From NCBI RefSeq assembly GCF_003047295.1, contig NZ_PZYZ01000003.1, positions 62,001 through 126,000 on the forward strand: a stretch of 64,000 nt of DNA. Direction: 5' to 3'. Shown here piece by piece: positions 34,427 to 43,186 of this stretch. Under the pieces are notes generated by a model that was not told the DNA's origin, ran no database searches, and was given only the letters and a program-made list of their open reading frames with translations. Position numbers and translations under genes: made by a program. The stretch comes from Nocardioides sediminis. GTDB lineage: Bacteria > Actinomycetota > Actinomycetes > Propionibacteriales > Nocardioidaceae. Position 1 is the stretch's first letter, and each line of letters opens with the position of its first letter.

Positions 34427-35614
34427 ATGCGAATCGACGTGCTGAGCAAGGAGTACCCGCCCGAGGTCTACGGCGGGGCGGGGGTCCATGTCGCGGAACT
34501 CGTCCGAGCCTTGCGCGCACAGGAGGGCATGGAGGTGATGGTGCGGTGCTTCGGCGCGTCCCGTGACGAGCCCGGCACGACGGCGTACGCCGAGCCCTCG
34601 TCGCTCGCTGCCGCCAACGGCGCGATCCGCACGCTGGGCGTCGACCTGGCGATGGTCGACGACTGCGCGGGCGCCGACCTGGTGCACTCGCACACCTGGT
34701 ACGCCAACATGGCCGGCCACCTCGCAGGCCTCATGCACGACGTCCCGCACGTGGTCAGCGCGCACTCGCTGGAGCCGATGCGGCCGTGGAAGGCCGAGCA
34801 GCTCGGCGGCGGCTACGCCCTGTCCAGCTGGGTCGAGCGGACGGCCTACGAGGGCGCGGCGGGCATCATCGCGGTCAGCGCCGCGATGCGCGACGACGTG
34901 CTGCGCAGCTATCCGGCCGTGGACCCCGCCCGGGTCCACGTCGTGCACAACGGCATCGACACCACCGACTGGTCCCCCGTCCACGCGCCCGACCGGGTGC
35001 GCGAGCTCGGCGTCGACCCCGACCGCCCGAGCGTCATCTTCGTCGGCCGCATCACCCGCCAGAAGGGCCTGCCGCTGTTCCTGCGCGCCGCCGCACAGCT
35101 GCCGCCGGACGTGCAGCTGGTGCTGTGTGCCGGAGCCCCCGACACCCCGGAGATCGAGGCCGAGGTGCGTGGGCTCGTCGACGAGCTGGCCGCGACCCGC
35201 ACCGGCGTCGTGTGGATCCCCGAGATGCTCCCGCGCCCCGACGTGGTCGCCCTGCTGACCGCCGCCACGGTCTTCGCCTGCCCGTCGATCTACGAGCCGC
35301 TGGGCATCGTCAACCTCGAGGCCATGGCCTGCGAGACCGCCGTCGTCGCCACCGCGACCGGCGGCATCCCCGAGGTCGTGCTGGACGGGAAGACAGGGTG
35401 GCTGGTGCCGATCGAGCAGGCCACCGACGGCACGGGGACCCCGCTCGACCCCGAGCAGTACGTCGCCGACCTCGCCGCCGCGCTGGTGGACGCCGTCAGC
35501 GACCCCGCGCGCGCCGCCGAGCGCGGGCGGGCCGGGCGGCAGCGGGCGATCGAGTCCTTCAGCTGGCCGGCCATCGCGGAGCGGACGCTGGGGATCTACC
35601 GCTCGCTGACCTGA
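34427..35614 (+). CDS. glgA: Glycogen synthase / glucosyltransferase (actinobacterial GlgA/GlgM type)
   Basis: 395 residues, GT4 family. N-terminal EYPPEVYGGAGVHVAELVRAL, HSHTWYANMAGHLAG, the GT-B hinge with VIFVGRITRQKGLPLFLRAA, and the sugar-nucleotide EX7E motif EPLGIVNLEAMACE. In actinobacteria this protein makes maltose-1-phosphate and/or elongates glycogen using ADP-glucose (GlgM), so the activity could be either. The ATG at 34427 begins RIDVLSKEYPP; TAAGTT about 10 bases upstream may be its -10. Divergent from glgC and probably shares regulation with it. Confidence 0.93.
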   Translation: MRIDVLSKEYPPEVYGGAGVHVAELVRALRAQEGMEVMVRCFGASRDEPGTTAYAEPSSLAAANGAIRTLGVDLAMVDDCAGADLVHSHTWYANMAGHLAGLMHDVPHVVSAHSLEPMRPWKAEQLGGGYALSSWVERTAYEGAAGIIAVSAAMRDDVLRSYPAVDPARVHVVHNGIDTTDWSPVHAPDRVRELGVDPDRPSVIFVGRITRQKGLPLFLRAAAQLPPDVQLVLCAGAPDTPEIEAEVRGLVDELAATRTGVVWIPEMLPRPDVVALLTAATVFACPSIYEPLGIVNLEAMACETAVVATATGGIPEVVLDGKTGWLVPIEQATDGTGTPLDPEQYVADLAAALVDAVSDPARAAERGRAGRQRAIESFSWPAIAERTLGIYRSLT

Positions 35615-35664
35615 CCGTCGTACCTCGCCGGGCCGCGCGCAGACACGCGCCAGGTGAGCCGGAC

Positions 35665-37101
35665 TCAGCCGAGGACGAGGCCGGGGTACAGCGGGTGCTT
35701 GTCGAGCAGCTCCGCCGACTGGGCCTTGACGCGGTCGGCGACGCCGTCGGCGAGCGTGTACGACGCCTTCGAGGGGCCGCCGGCCTTGGTCGTGCCCGCC
35801 TCGGTGTTGCTCAGCACGTCCACGATCAGCTCGGCGACCTTGTCGAACTCGTCGTGGCCGAAGCCGCGGGTCGTGAGCGCGGGCGTGCCGAGCCGGATGC
35901 CGGAGGTGTACCAGGCGCCGTTGGGGTCGGCCGGGATCGAGTTGCGGTTGGTGACCACACCCGCGTCGAGGAGCGCCGACTCGGCCTGGCGGCCGGTGAG
36001 GCCGAAGGTCGAGACGTCGAGCAGCACGAGGTGGTTGTCGGTGCCCCCGGTGACCAGGCGCGCGTCGCGCTCGAGGAAGCCGGCGGCCAGCGACTGGGCG
36101 TTGTCGGCGATCTGCTGGGCGTAGGCACGGAACGAGCTGTGCCGCGCCTCGGCGAGGGCGACGGCCTTGGCCGCCATCACGTGCGAGAGCGGGCCGCCCA
36201 GCACCATCGGGCAGCCGCGGTCGACATCGGCCGCGAACTCCTCCTGCGCCAGCACCATGCCGCCGCGGGGGCCGCGCAGGGACTTGTGGGTCGTCGTGGT
36301 GACGAGGTGCGCGTGCGGAACCGGGTCCTCGTCGCCGGTGAAGACCTTGCCGGCCACGAGCCCGGCGAAGTGCGCCATGTCCACCATCAGCACGGCGCCC
36401 ACCTCGTCGGCGATCTCGCGCATCTTGGCGAAGTTCACCCGGCGGGGGTAGGCCGAGTAGCCCGCCACGAGCACCAGCGGACGGAACTCACGGGCCTTGG
36501 CCGCGACGGCGTCGTAGTCGAGCAGCCCGGTCTCCGGGTCCGTGCCGTACTGCTGCTGGTGGAACATCTTGCCGCTGATGTTGGGCCGGAAGCCGTGGGT
36601 CAGGTGGCCGCCGGCGTCCAGCGACATCCCGAGCAGGCGCTGGTTGCCCAGCTCGTGGCGCAGCTCCTCCCAGTCGGCCTCGGAGAGCTCGTTGACGTTC
36701 TTGGCCTGGTGCTTCTCCAGGGCGGGGGTCTCGACCTTGTTGGCCAGGATCGACCAGAACGCGACGAGGTTGGCGTCGATGCCCGAGTGCGGCTGCACAT
36801 AGGCGTACGGCGCGCCGAACAGCTCGCGGGCGTGCTCCGCGGCCAGCGACTCGACGGTGTCGACGTTCTGGCAGCCGGCGTAGAAGCGGTGCCCGACGGT
36901 GCCCTCGGCGTACTTGTCGGAGAACCAGGTGCCCATGGTCAGCAGCACCGCCGGCGAGGCGTAGTTCTCCGAGGCGATGAGCTTGAGCGAGCCGCGCTGG
37001 TCGGCGAGCTCCTGACGGGTCGCGTCGGCGATCCGCGGCTCGACGGAGCCGATCACCTCGAGGGCCTGCGTGTACGCGCTGCTGATGAGGGAGTCCGTCA
37101 T
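35665..37101 (-). CDS. glyA: Serine hydroxymethyltransferase
   Basis: 478 residues, about 50 longer than E. coli GlyA, as in a known actinobacterial long form. PLP Lys in [52 protein letters not shown] and NRNSIPADP are canonical. The extra length lies mainly in the loop after [15 protein letters not shown] ([17 protein letters not shown]). Converts serine and tetrahydrofolate to glycine and methylene-THF. The ATG at 37101 is preceded by TAGGCT and the perfect palindrome at 37124-37140. Converges on glgA. Confidence 0.95.
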   Translation of the reverse strand: MTDSLISSAYTQALEVIGSVEPRIADATRQELADQRGSLKLIASENYASPAVLLTMGTWFSDKYAEGTVGHRFYAGCQNVDTVESLAAEHARELFGAPYAYVQPHSGIDANLVAFWSILANKVETPALEKHQAKNVNELSEADWEELRHELGNQRLLGMSLDAGGHLTHGFRPNISGKMFHQQQYGTDPETGLLDYDAVAAKAREFRPLVLVAGYSAYPRRVNFAKMREIADEVGAVLMVDMAHFAGLVAGKVFTGDEDPVPHAHLVTTTTHKSLRGPRGGMVLAQEEFAADVDRGCPMVLGGPLSHVMAAKAVALAEARHSSFRAYAQQIADNAQSLAAGFLERDARLVTGGTDNHLVLLDVSTFGLTGRQAESALLDAGVVTNRNSIPADPNGAWYTSGIRLGTPALTTRGFGHDEFDKVAELIVDVLSNTEAGTTKAGGPSKASYTLADGVADRVKAQSAELLDKHPLYPGLVLG

Positions 37102-37123
37102 GGCCCAGAGCCTAGTGCCGTCG

Positions 37124-37140
37124 CGTGTTCGACGAACACG
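37124..37140. promoter_or_regulatory. Perfect 17-base palindrome between glyA and the arylsulfotransferase-like gene
   Basis: CGTGTTCG-A-CGAACACG, two perfect 8-base arms, 22 bases upstream of the glyA start and 46 bases upstream of the plus-strand gene. Placed over the expected -35 region of glyA (TAGGCT follows about 17 bases nearer the gene). It looks like a repressor operator; the protein is unknown. Confidence 0.5.
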
Positions 37141-37186
37141 GCGCCCATCGCGCGTTAGCGTGGGCGGACCGTCGGAAGGCCACCGC

Positions 37187-39358
37187 ATGCGCGTCCGCCC
37201 GTGGGCACTCCTGGGCGCAGCCGCGCTCGTTGCCGCCCTCCTCCCAGCACTCCCCACAGGACCCGTCGCCGCGCAGGCTGCGGACGACGCACGGATCACC
37301 GTCACGGGCGCGACGCGCATGTACCCCGCCTTCGACCCGACCATCACCCGGTACGCCGTCCATCCCGCCCCGGACGGCTCGGTGCAGGTCGACGTCACTG
37401 ACGCCGACGCCGTCTGGATCAACGGGGTCCGCGACGAGGACGGCACCGCGACCTTCGCCGCGCCTGCACCCGGTGACGAGATCTCGATCTTCCTCCAGGA
37501 CGTCTCGGGTCGCCACGCGTATGCCCTGCACGTGCTGCCGCCAGGGTTCCCCACCCTCTCGGCCACTGCCACGGGCGCTTCCCTGCAGGCCGGCAGCATC
37601 GCGCTCACGCTGGACCGTTACGACGGGGTCTCGCCCCGGTTCGAGGCGGTCGTGGATCGCCAGGGCGTCCCGTCGTACACGCGCGCCCACCGCGAGCGGG
37701 TGCTGGACCTCAAGATGGCCGCCAACGGCCGCTACACCCTGCACCGCCCCACGACCACGCCCGGACGCAGCGGCGGCGCGCTCGTCGTGCTCGATGACCG
37801 GTTCCAGGAGCTGCGGCGGGTCGAGACCACCGGTCTGGTGAACACGGACGACCACGACTCGCTGCTGCTCCCCGACGGCTCGCACTGGCTGGTCTCCTAC
37901 GAGCCAGATCCCACGACCGGCCTCGTCGACTCGGTCATCCAGCACGTCGACGCCTCGGGGAAGGTCGTCTTCCAGTGGTCGAGCGCACCGTACGCCGACG
38001 AGACGGTGACGCCGGACAACGCCGACTACGCACACGTCAACTCGATCGACGTCGCGCCGAACGGCGACGTGCTGGCGTCGTTCCGCCACCTGAGCTCGGT
38101 GTTCCTCATCGCGACCCGGGCTCACGACGGCCACCAGCCCGGTGACGTCATCTGGAAGCTGGGCGGGCGCGACAGCAGCTTCACCTTCCCGCCGGGCGAC
38201 ACCGGTCCCTGCGCGCAGCATGCGGCGACCCTGCTGCCGAACGGCAACGTGCTCCTCTTCGACAACGGGTCCACCTCGTTCTTCGGCAACTTGTGCGTGG
38301 ACCAGGCGCGTCCCGACGGCCCGGCCGTCCCGCGGCCGAGCTCCCGCGTCGTCGAGCTCACCGTCGACGACACCTCGGCCGAGGTCGTGCGGACGTATGG
38401 TCCTGCCGACCGGTTCTCCTGGTTCATGGGCTCGGCCGCCCGGACCGGCAACGGCAACGTGCTCATCGGCTGGTCCGCCGACCAGAGGACGATCGCGTCC
38501 GAGACCGACTCCTCCGGCGCGACGGTCTGGACCCTGCGCGACGAGCGGGTCGGGGACGGGGCGGCGGGGACCAACGCCTACTTCAGCTACCGGGCGGCGC
38601 TCGTCCCGGCGCGTGACGGCTTCGACCCCCAGGTCACGCTCGACGGTCCGGCGGACGGCGCATCCGTGGCGGTGGGCGCCGTCGTCCCGGTGGCGTACTC
38701 GTGCACCGACCGCGGCGGTTCGACGCTGCAGGCGTGCGACGGACCGTCCGGCGACCGGCTGGACACCTCGACGACCGGGACCCGGACCTGGTCGGTGACC
38801 GCCCGTGACGGAGCAGGCCGGACCACCACGCTCACCCGCAGCTACACCGTCACGGCGGGACCGGTGCCGGCGAGCGAGGTGACCAGCGCGCCCACACCCG
38901 TGCCCACGACCGCGGCCCCGGTGCCGCCCGTCGCCGCTGCGAGGGCACTGCCCGACCTGGCCGTCCGACTGCGGCGGCGAGGCTCCTGGGTGGGTGCCGG
39001 CGACCGGTCGCCGCTCGAGCAGACGGCCGTCACGAGCCTGCCCACCGGGCGCGCGGCGAAGCGCACGATGGCGCTGCGGGTGACCAACACCGGCACGGCA
39101 CGGGGCCGGTTCGTGATGCGGGGACCCGTCACCGTCGACGGCGTGACCGTGACCTACCGCGCAGGCGGGGAGTCACGCACCCGGGCAGTGACCGGGAAGG
39201 GATGGCGGACGCCTCGCCTCCGCGTCGGTGAGAGCGTGCGCCTGAGGGTCGAGGTCGCCACGACCACGCGCGCCGGACGGGACCTCGTCCGGCTCCCGCT
39301 GCGTGCGAGCCGCAGAGGGGCCGCTGACCGAGTCGTCGTGCTCGTGCGTCGTCGGTGA
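37187..39358 (+). CDS. Secreted arylsulfotransferase (ASST)-like protein
   Basis: 723 residues. GGAAGG lies eight bases before the ATG. Signal peptide to about residue 32 ([17 protein letters not shown] ... AQA). A small N-terminal beta domain ([20 protein letters not shown], cadherin-like) is followed by a beta-propeller of the Arylsulfotran_2 type with [47 protein letters not shown] and [20 protein letters not shown]. Then comes an Ig-like segment ([12 protein letters not shown]), a Pro/Thr linker and a basic beta-rich C-terminal domain. Real sulfotransfer activity is not proven; many such proteins are annotated only as 'aryl-sulfate sulfotransferase'. It directly precedes the sulfur operon but is separated from it by a 311-base regulatory gap. 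Confidence 0.82.
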   Translation: MRVRPWALLGAAALVAALLPALPTGPVAAQAADDARITVTGATRMYPAFDPTITRYAVHPAPDGSVQVDVTDADAVWINGVRDEDGTATFAAPAPGDEISIFLQDVSGRHAYALHVLPPGFPTLSATATGASLQAGSIALTLDRYDGVSPRFEAVVDRQGVPSYTRAHRERVLDLKMAANGRYTLHRPTTTPGRSGGALVVLDDRFQELRRVETTGLVNTDDHDSLLLPDGSHWLVSYEPDPTTGLVDSVIQHVDASGKVVFQWSSAPYADETVTPDNADYAHVNSIDVAPNGDVLASFRHLSSVFLIATRAHDGHQPGDVIWKLGGRDSSFTFPPGDTGPCAQHAATLLPNGNVLLFDNGSTSFFGNLCVDQARPDGPAVPRPSSRVVELTVDDTSAEVVRTYGPADRFSWFMGSAARTGNGNVLIGWSADQRTIASETDSSGATVWTLRDERVGDGAAGTNAYFSYRAALVPARDGFDPQVTLDGPADGASVAVGAVVPVAYSCTDRGGSTLQACDGPSGDRLDTSTTGTRTWSVTARDGAGRTTTLTRSYTVTAGPVPASEVTSAPTPVPTTAAPVPPVAAARALPDLAVRLRRRGSWVGAGDRSPLEQTAVTSLPTGRAAKRTMALRVTNTGTARGRFVMRGPVTVDGVTVTYRAGGESRTRAVTGKGWRTPRLRVGESVRLRVEVATTTRAGRDLVRLPLRASRRGAADRVVVLVRRR

Positions 39359-39493
39359 CGGCAGGTCGAGGAATGTGACGTGGGACGCACGGAACCCCCG
39401 CTCCACGCCTGAGCTCCGGCGGCGCGTCTCAGAATGTGGAGGGCCGTCTCGCATCATGGGATCTCGCCTTGTGGTCGGGCTGTCCGGGAGTTG

Positions 39494-39513
39494 AGACTCC
39501 TTGACATGAGTCT
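39494..39513. promoter_or_regulatory. Inverted repeat overlapping the leader-peptide start
   Basis: AGACTC (39494-39499), eight bases, GAGTCT (39508-39513). The spacer holds TTGAC and the leader ATG, so a bound regulator or an RNA hairpin would cover the ribosome entry of the leader peptide. The regulator is not identified. Confidence 0.4.
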
Positions 39514-39595
39514 TGCTGCCACCTCCCAGTTTCTCGTGGTCCGTCGCCACGTGGACCTCGGTCGTACGCGCAGCATGATGTGTTGGCACCGCTGA
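39506..39595 (+). CDS. Cysteine-responsive attenuator leader peptide of the sulfur operon
   Basis: 29-residue ORF (ATG 39506, TGA 39593-39595) ending 74 bases before the sulfite reductase gene. It contains the core VVRRHVDLGRTRS followed by MMCWHR. This matches the actinobacterial 'putative leader peptide' family (RRHVDLGR...S..C) found upstream of sulfur-assimilation and cysteine genes, where ribosome pausing at the Cys codon near the end tunes downstream expression. The Cys is residue 26. Too short for normal gene finding. Confidence 0.8.
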   Translation: MSLAATSQFLVVRRHVDLGRTRSMMCWHR

Positions 39596-39669
39596 AACTC
39601 GCCGCCTCCCCCCGCACATCCGCGCTCACCGTCGCGCGCGGCCACTCAGCGTCAGAAGGACACGACACC

Positions 39670-41415
39670 GTGACCAGCACCCCGACCGTCCCGGCCGGCA
39701 GCTCCTCCCAGCCCGCCGCCACGTCCGCGCCGGCCGCCCGGCCCGTCCGCCGCAAGCGCGGCGAGGGCCAGTGGGCCCTCGGCTACACCGAGCCGCTCAA
39801 CAAGAACGAGCAGACGAAGAAGGACGACAACCCCCTCAACGTCCGCGCCCGGATCGAGAACATCTACTCCAAGCGCGGCTTCGACTCCATCGACCCGGCC
39901 GACCTGCGCGGCCGCTTCCGCTGGATGGGTCTCTACACCCAGCGCGCTCCCGGCTTCGACGGCGGCAAGACCGCCATGCTCGAGGAGGAGGAGCTCGACG
40001 ACCGCTACTTCATGATGCGGGTGCGCACCGACGGCCAGGTCCTCGGGCCGGAGCAGCTGCGGGCCCTGGGCGAGACCTCCACGACGTACGCCCGGAACAC
40101 CGCCGACATCACCGACCGCAACAACATCCAGTACCACTGGATCGAGGTCGAGAGCGTGCCGGCGATCTGGGAGCGGCTCGAGTCGGTCGGGCTGATCACG
40201 ATCGAGGCCTGCGGAGACTCGCCGCGACCGTTCCTCGGCTCGCCGGTCGCCGGCATCGCCAAGGACGAGATCATCGACGGCTCCTCAGCGCTCGCGGAGA
40301 TCAAGGCCCGCGCGATCGGCAACCCGGAGTTCTCCAACCTGCCGCGCAAGTTCAAGACCGCGCTGACCGGCCACCCCAGCCACGACGTCGCCCCCGAGGT
40401 CAACGACGTGTCCTTCGTCGGGACCGTCCACCCCGAGCACGGTCCCGGCTTCGACATGTGGGTCGGCGGCGGACTGTCCACCAACCCGATGCTGGCGCAG
40501 AAGCTCGGCGTGTGGATCCCGCTGGACGAGGTGGCCGACGCCTGGGAGGGCGTCGCGTCGATCTTCCGCGACTACGGCTACCGCCGGCTGCGCTCCAAGG
40601 CGCGGCTGAAGTTCCTCGTCGCCGACTGGGGCGTGGAGAAGTTCCGCGAGGTGCTCGAGACCGAGTACCTGCACCGGGCCCTCGTCGACTGCCCCTCCCC
40701 CGCGACGCCGGTCGTCCAGGGCGACCACATCGGCATCCACGAGCAGAAGGACGGCAAGTTCTACGTCGGCGCCGCGCCGCTCGTGGGTCGCATCGACGGC
40801 CGCACGCTGACCGCGCTGGGCGACCTCGTCGAGCAGTACGGCGCGCTGGGCGCGCGCCTCACGGCGTACCAGAAGCTCGTGGTCCTCGGCGTCGACGCCG
40901 CGGACACCGACGCCTTCGCCGACGACCTGGAGAAGATCGGGCTGACCGCCCGCCCCAGCAACTGGCGACGCAGCACGATGGCCTGCACCGGCATCGAGTT
41001 CTGCAAGCTCGCCATCGTCGACACCAAGGAGCGCGCCCGCAGCCTCGTCACCGAGCTGGAGAAGCGCTTCCCCGACCTCGACACCCCGATCACCGTCAAC
41101 GTCAACGGCTGCCCCAACGCCTGCGCCCGCACCCAGGTCGCCGACATCGGCCTCAAGGGACAGCTGGTCATGGACGAGGCCGGCAACCAGGTCGAGGGCT
41201 TCCAGGTCCACCTCGGTGGCGCCCTGGGGCTGCAGGCCGGCTTCGGCCGCAAGCTACGGGCCCACAAGGTCGCCAGCGCCGACCTGGACGACTACGTGAC
41301 CAACGTCGTGACCGCCTACCTCGACGACCGCGAGGACGGCGAGTCGTTCGCGACCTGGGCCGCCCGCGCCGACGAGGTCCACCTGCGCGGCGAGCGGGCC
41401 ACCGAGGCCGTCTGA
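39670..41415 (+). CDS. Ferredoxin-dependent assimilatory sulfite/nitrite reductase
   Basis: 581 residues. Two ferredoxin-like/siroheme repeats. [4Fe-4S]-siroheme ligands in CTGIEFCK and NGCPNACAR; substrate-side Arg/Lys in RFRWMGLYTQR, RNNIQYHWIE and the parallel second half. Context (cysH, siroheme chelatase, Cys leader peptide) indicates sulfite to sulfide, as for mycobacterial NirA/SirA. GTG start at 39670 with GAAGGA nine bases upstream. The N-terminal 35 residues are a Pro/Ala-rich, basic tail. Confidence 0.93.
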   Translation: MTSTPTVPAGSSSQPAATSAPAARPVRRKRGEGQWALGYTEPLNKNEQTKKDDNPLNVRARIENIYSKRGFDSIDPADLRGRFRWMGLYTQRAPGFDGGKTAMLEEEELDDRYFMMRVRTDGQVLGPEQLRALGETSTTYARNTADITDRNNIQYHWIEVESVPAIWERLESVGLITIEACGDSPRPFLGSPVAGIAKDEIIDGSSALAEIKARAIGNPEFSNLPRKFKTALTGHPSHDVAPEVNDVSFVGTVHPEHGPGFDMWVGGGLSTNPMLAQKLGVWIPLDEVADAWEGVASIFRDYGYRRLRSKARLKFLVADWGVEKFREVLETEYLHRALVDCPSPATPVVQGDHIGIHEQKDGKFYVGAAPLVGRIDGRTLTALGDLVEQYGALGARLTAYQKLVVLGVDAADTDAFADDLEKIGLTARPSNWRRSTMACTGIEFCKLAIVDTKERARSLVTELEKRFPDLDTPITVNVNGCPNACARTQVADIGLKGQLVMDEAGNQVEGFQVHLGGALGLQAGFGRKLRAHKVASADLDDYVTNVVTAYLDDREDGESFATWAARADEVHLRGERATEAV

Positions 41416-41470
41416 TGAGCTCACCCCACGAAATCGCTCGCTGCGCTCCCGATTCCGCGGGGACCCCGAG

Positions 41471-41629
41471 ATGAGCGAGCGCGCGGTCGCCCAGCACTGC
41501 CCCTACTGCGGCGAGACCACCCTGTGGCCGCTGGAGGACGGCTGGGAGTGCCGGTCGTGCCTGCGGGCGTTCGCCGTGAAGTACCTCGGCCTCACCCGTC
41601 CCGATACCAGCCGAGGAGGTGCCCGATGA
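41471..41629 (+). CDS. Small zinc-ribbon protein of the sulfur operon
   Basis: 52 residues, below usual size cut-offs. Two CxxC knuckles: HCPYCGETTLWPLEDGWECRSC spans residues 9-30, a four-Cys zinc ribbon, followed by LRAFAVKYLGL. Its stop overlaps the cysH start (ATGA), so it is translated with it. Similar short 'insertion element-like' Zn proteins sit between sulfite reductase and cysH in other actinobacteria. Function unknown; a redox or Fe-S role is only a guess. The 55 bases before it contain a GAGCGAGCGC-type repeat. Confidence 0.75.
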   Translation: MSERAVAQHCPYCGETTLWPLEDGWECRSCLRAFAVKYLGLTRPDTSRGGAR

Positions 41630-42369
41630 GCCTCTCCACCCAGGCTGCCCGCGACTTCAAGGGCACCCACACCGACGGCCGCTCCCCCGAGGAACTGCGC
41701 GAGCTGGTCTCGCACGTCGGAGCCGAGCTCGAGCTGGCACCCGCCGAGGTCATCATCGAGTGGGCCGTGGCGACGTTCGGGGAGCGCTTCTGCATCACCT
41801 CGTCCATGGGCGACGCCGTGCTCGCGCACCTCGCCTCGACGGTCGCGCCCGGCATCGACGTGGTCTTCCTCGACACCGGCTACCACTTCGCCGAGACGAT
41901 CGGGACCCGCGACGCCGTGGAGGCGACGCTGCCGGTCAACCTCCGGACCGTCAGCACCGACCTCACCGTGGCCGAGCAGGACGCGCAGTACGGCAAGGAC
42001 CTCTACAGGACCGACCCCGACCTGTGCTGCGCCCTGCGCAAGGTCAAGCCCCTAGCGGACACCCTGTCCGGGTACGACGCGTGGGCGACCGGCCTGCGCC
42101 GCGCCGAGACCCACAACAGGGTCATCGCACCGGTCGTCGGCTGGGACGCGCGCAAGCAGAAGGTCAAGGTCTCCCCGATGGCGCGGTGGTCCGACGAGCA
42201 GGTCGAGCGCTACATCGCCGACAACGGCGTCCTGGTCAACCCCCTCGTCTACGACGGCTACCCCTCCATCGGCTGCTGGCCCTGCACCCGGCGCGTCGCT
42301 CCCGGCGACGACCCGCGCAGCGGCCGCTGGGCCGGCACCACCAAGACCGAGTGCGGGATCCACGCATGA
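41626..42369 (+). CDS. cysH: Adenylyl-sulfate (APS) reductase
   Basis: 247 residues. PAPS-reductase fold with the P-loop-like substrate site ITSSMGDAVLAHLAS and LDTGYHFAET. The four Cys that hold a [4Fe-4S] cluster are present (CCALRKVKPL and CWPCTRRV), marking it as an APS- rather than PAPS-using enzyme. The catalytic Cys is in the C-terminal TECGIH. Produces sulfite for the upstream reductase using thioredoxin. ATG fixed by the ATGA overlap. Confidence 0.95.
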   Translation: MSLSTQAARDFKGTHTDGRSPEELRELVSHVGAELELAPAEVIIEWAVATFGERFCITSSMGDAVLAHLASTVAPGIDVVFLDTGYHFAETIGTRDAVEATLPVNLRTVSTDLTVAEQDAQYGKDLYRTDPDLCCALRKVKPLADTLSGYDAWATGLRRAETHNRVIAPVVGWDARKQKVKVSPMARWSDEQVERYIADNGVLVNPLVYDGYPSIGCWPCTRRVAPGDDPRSGRWAGTTKTECGIHA

Positions 42370-42443
42370 ACACACCCCGCCTCTCCCTCCACGACAACGG
42401 CGTCGATCTCCACCCCACCACCCAAGATGGGAGGCCCCGCTGA
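42366..42443 (+). CDS. Possible 25-residue coupled ORF between cysH and the chelatase
   Basis: Starts in an ATGA overlap with cysH and ends in a TGATG overlap with the chelatase gene. The predicted peptide MNTPRLSLHDNGVDLHPTT is polar. It may be only a translational bridge or a remnant of a cysD/cysN-type gene; nothing recognisable. The perfect coupling at both ends is the only support. Confidence 0.3.
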   Translation: MNTPRLSLHDNGVDLHPTTQDGRPR

Positions 42444-43186
42444 TGGCCGCTCCTGCACTGGTCGCCCTGGCTCACGGAAGCCGTGACCCCCGCTCGGCCG
42501 CGACGATCACCGCGCTCGTCGACGAGGTCCGCTCGATGCGCCCCGACCTCCGGATCGAGCCCGCGTTCCTCGACCTGTCCAAGCCGTCCTTCGAGACGGT
42601 GGTCGCCAAGCTGGTCAAGGCGGGCTTCGAGGAGATCGTCGTCGTGCCCCTGCTCCTCACCGAGGCCTACCACGCGAAGGTCGACGTCCCCGAGGCCATC
42701 GCCGCCGCGGCGGCCCGCCACGAGGGGCTCAAGATCCGCGCGTCCAGGATCCTCGGCATGGAGGCCACGTTCCTCGAGGTGCTGGACCTGCGCCTGCGCG
42801 ACGCCCTCAAGGAGGCCCGGGTCCGCGAGCTCGACGCCCTGGTGCTGGCCGCCGCCGGTTCCTCGGACCCGCTCGCCAACCAGGCCGTCGCCCGGCTCGC
42901 CCGCACCTGGGGCACCCGGCACAAGCTGCCGGTGACCGCCGCCTTCGCGTCGGCCGCTCCCCCGGCCGCGGGCGAGGCCGTCCGCGCCTTCCGGGCCGAG
43001 GGCCGGCGCCACATCGCGGTCGCGTCGTTCTTCCTGGCTCCGGGCTTCCTGCCCGACCGGGCCGCGGAGCTCGCGACCGAGGCCGGCGCGATCGCGGTGT
43101 CCGAGCCGCTCGGCGCGCACCCCGAGGTCGCCCGGGCGGTGCTGGCCCGCTACGCCGTCGGCGCCGTCGAGCTCGTCCCCGTCTGA
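42443..43186 (+). CDS. Sirohydrochlorin chelatase (CbiX/SirB type)
   Basis: 247 residues, a tandem CbiX protein. N-terminal repeat ALVALAHGSRDPRSAATI with the metal-delivering His, then VVVPLLLTEAYHAKVDVP with the second His; the C-terminal repeat is LVLAAAGSSDPLANQ and VASFFLAPGFLPDRA. Inserts Fe2+ (or Co2+) into sirohydrochlorin to make siroheme for the sulfite reductase. Start fixed by TGATG. Its end overlaps the minus-strand AlkD gene by 37 bases. Confidence 0.9.
   Translation: MAAPALVALAHGSRDPRSAATITALVDEVRSMRPDLRIEPAFLDLSKPSFETVVAKLVKAGFEEIVVVPLLLTEAYHAKVDVPEAIAAAAARHEGLKIRASRILGMEATFLEVLDLRLRDALKEARVRELDALVLAAAGSSDPLANQAVARLARTWGTRHKLPVTAAFASAAPPAAGEAVRAFRAEGRRHIAVASFFLAPGFLPDRAAELATEAGAIAVSEPLGAHPEVARAVLARYAVGAVELVPV

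Noticed and set aside
37124..37140. The GTTCG-A-CGAAC palindrome as a LexA box
   Set aside because: LexA boxes read GAAC-N4-GTTC; here the half-sites are inverted with a one-base centre, so it is a different operator type.
37070..37186. Upstream start for the arylsulfotransferase-like gene at 37070
   Set aside because: That N-terminus would overlap glyA and bury the signal peptide; the ATG at 37187 has GGAAGG and starts right at the signal peptide.
39359..39669. SAM-type riboswitch upstream of the sulfur operon
   Set aside because: No SAM-I/SAM-IV core (no GGNCAUGAGxxxC arm) is seen; the Cys leader peptide explains the gap better.
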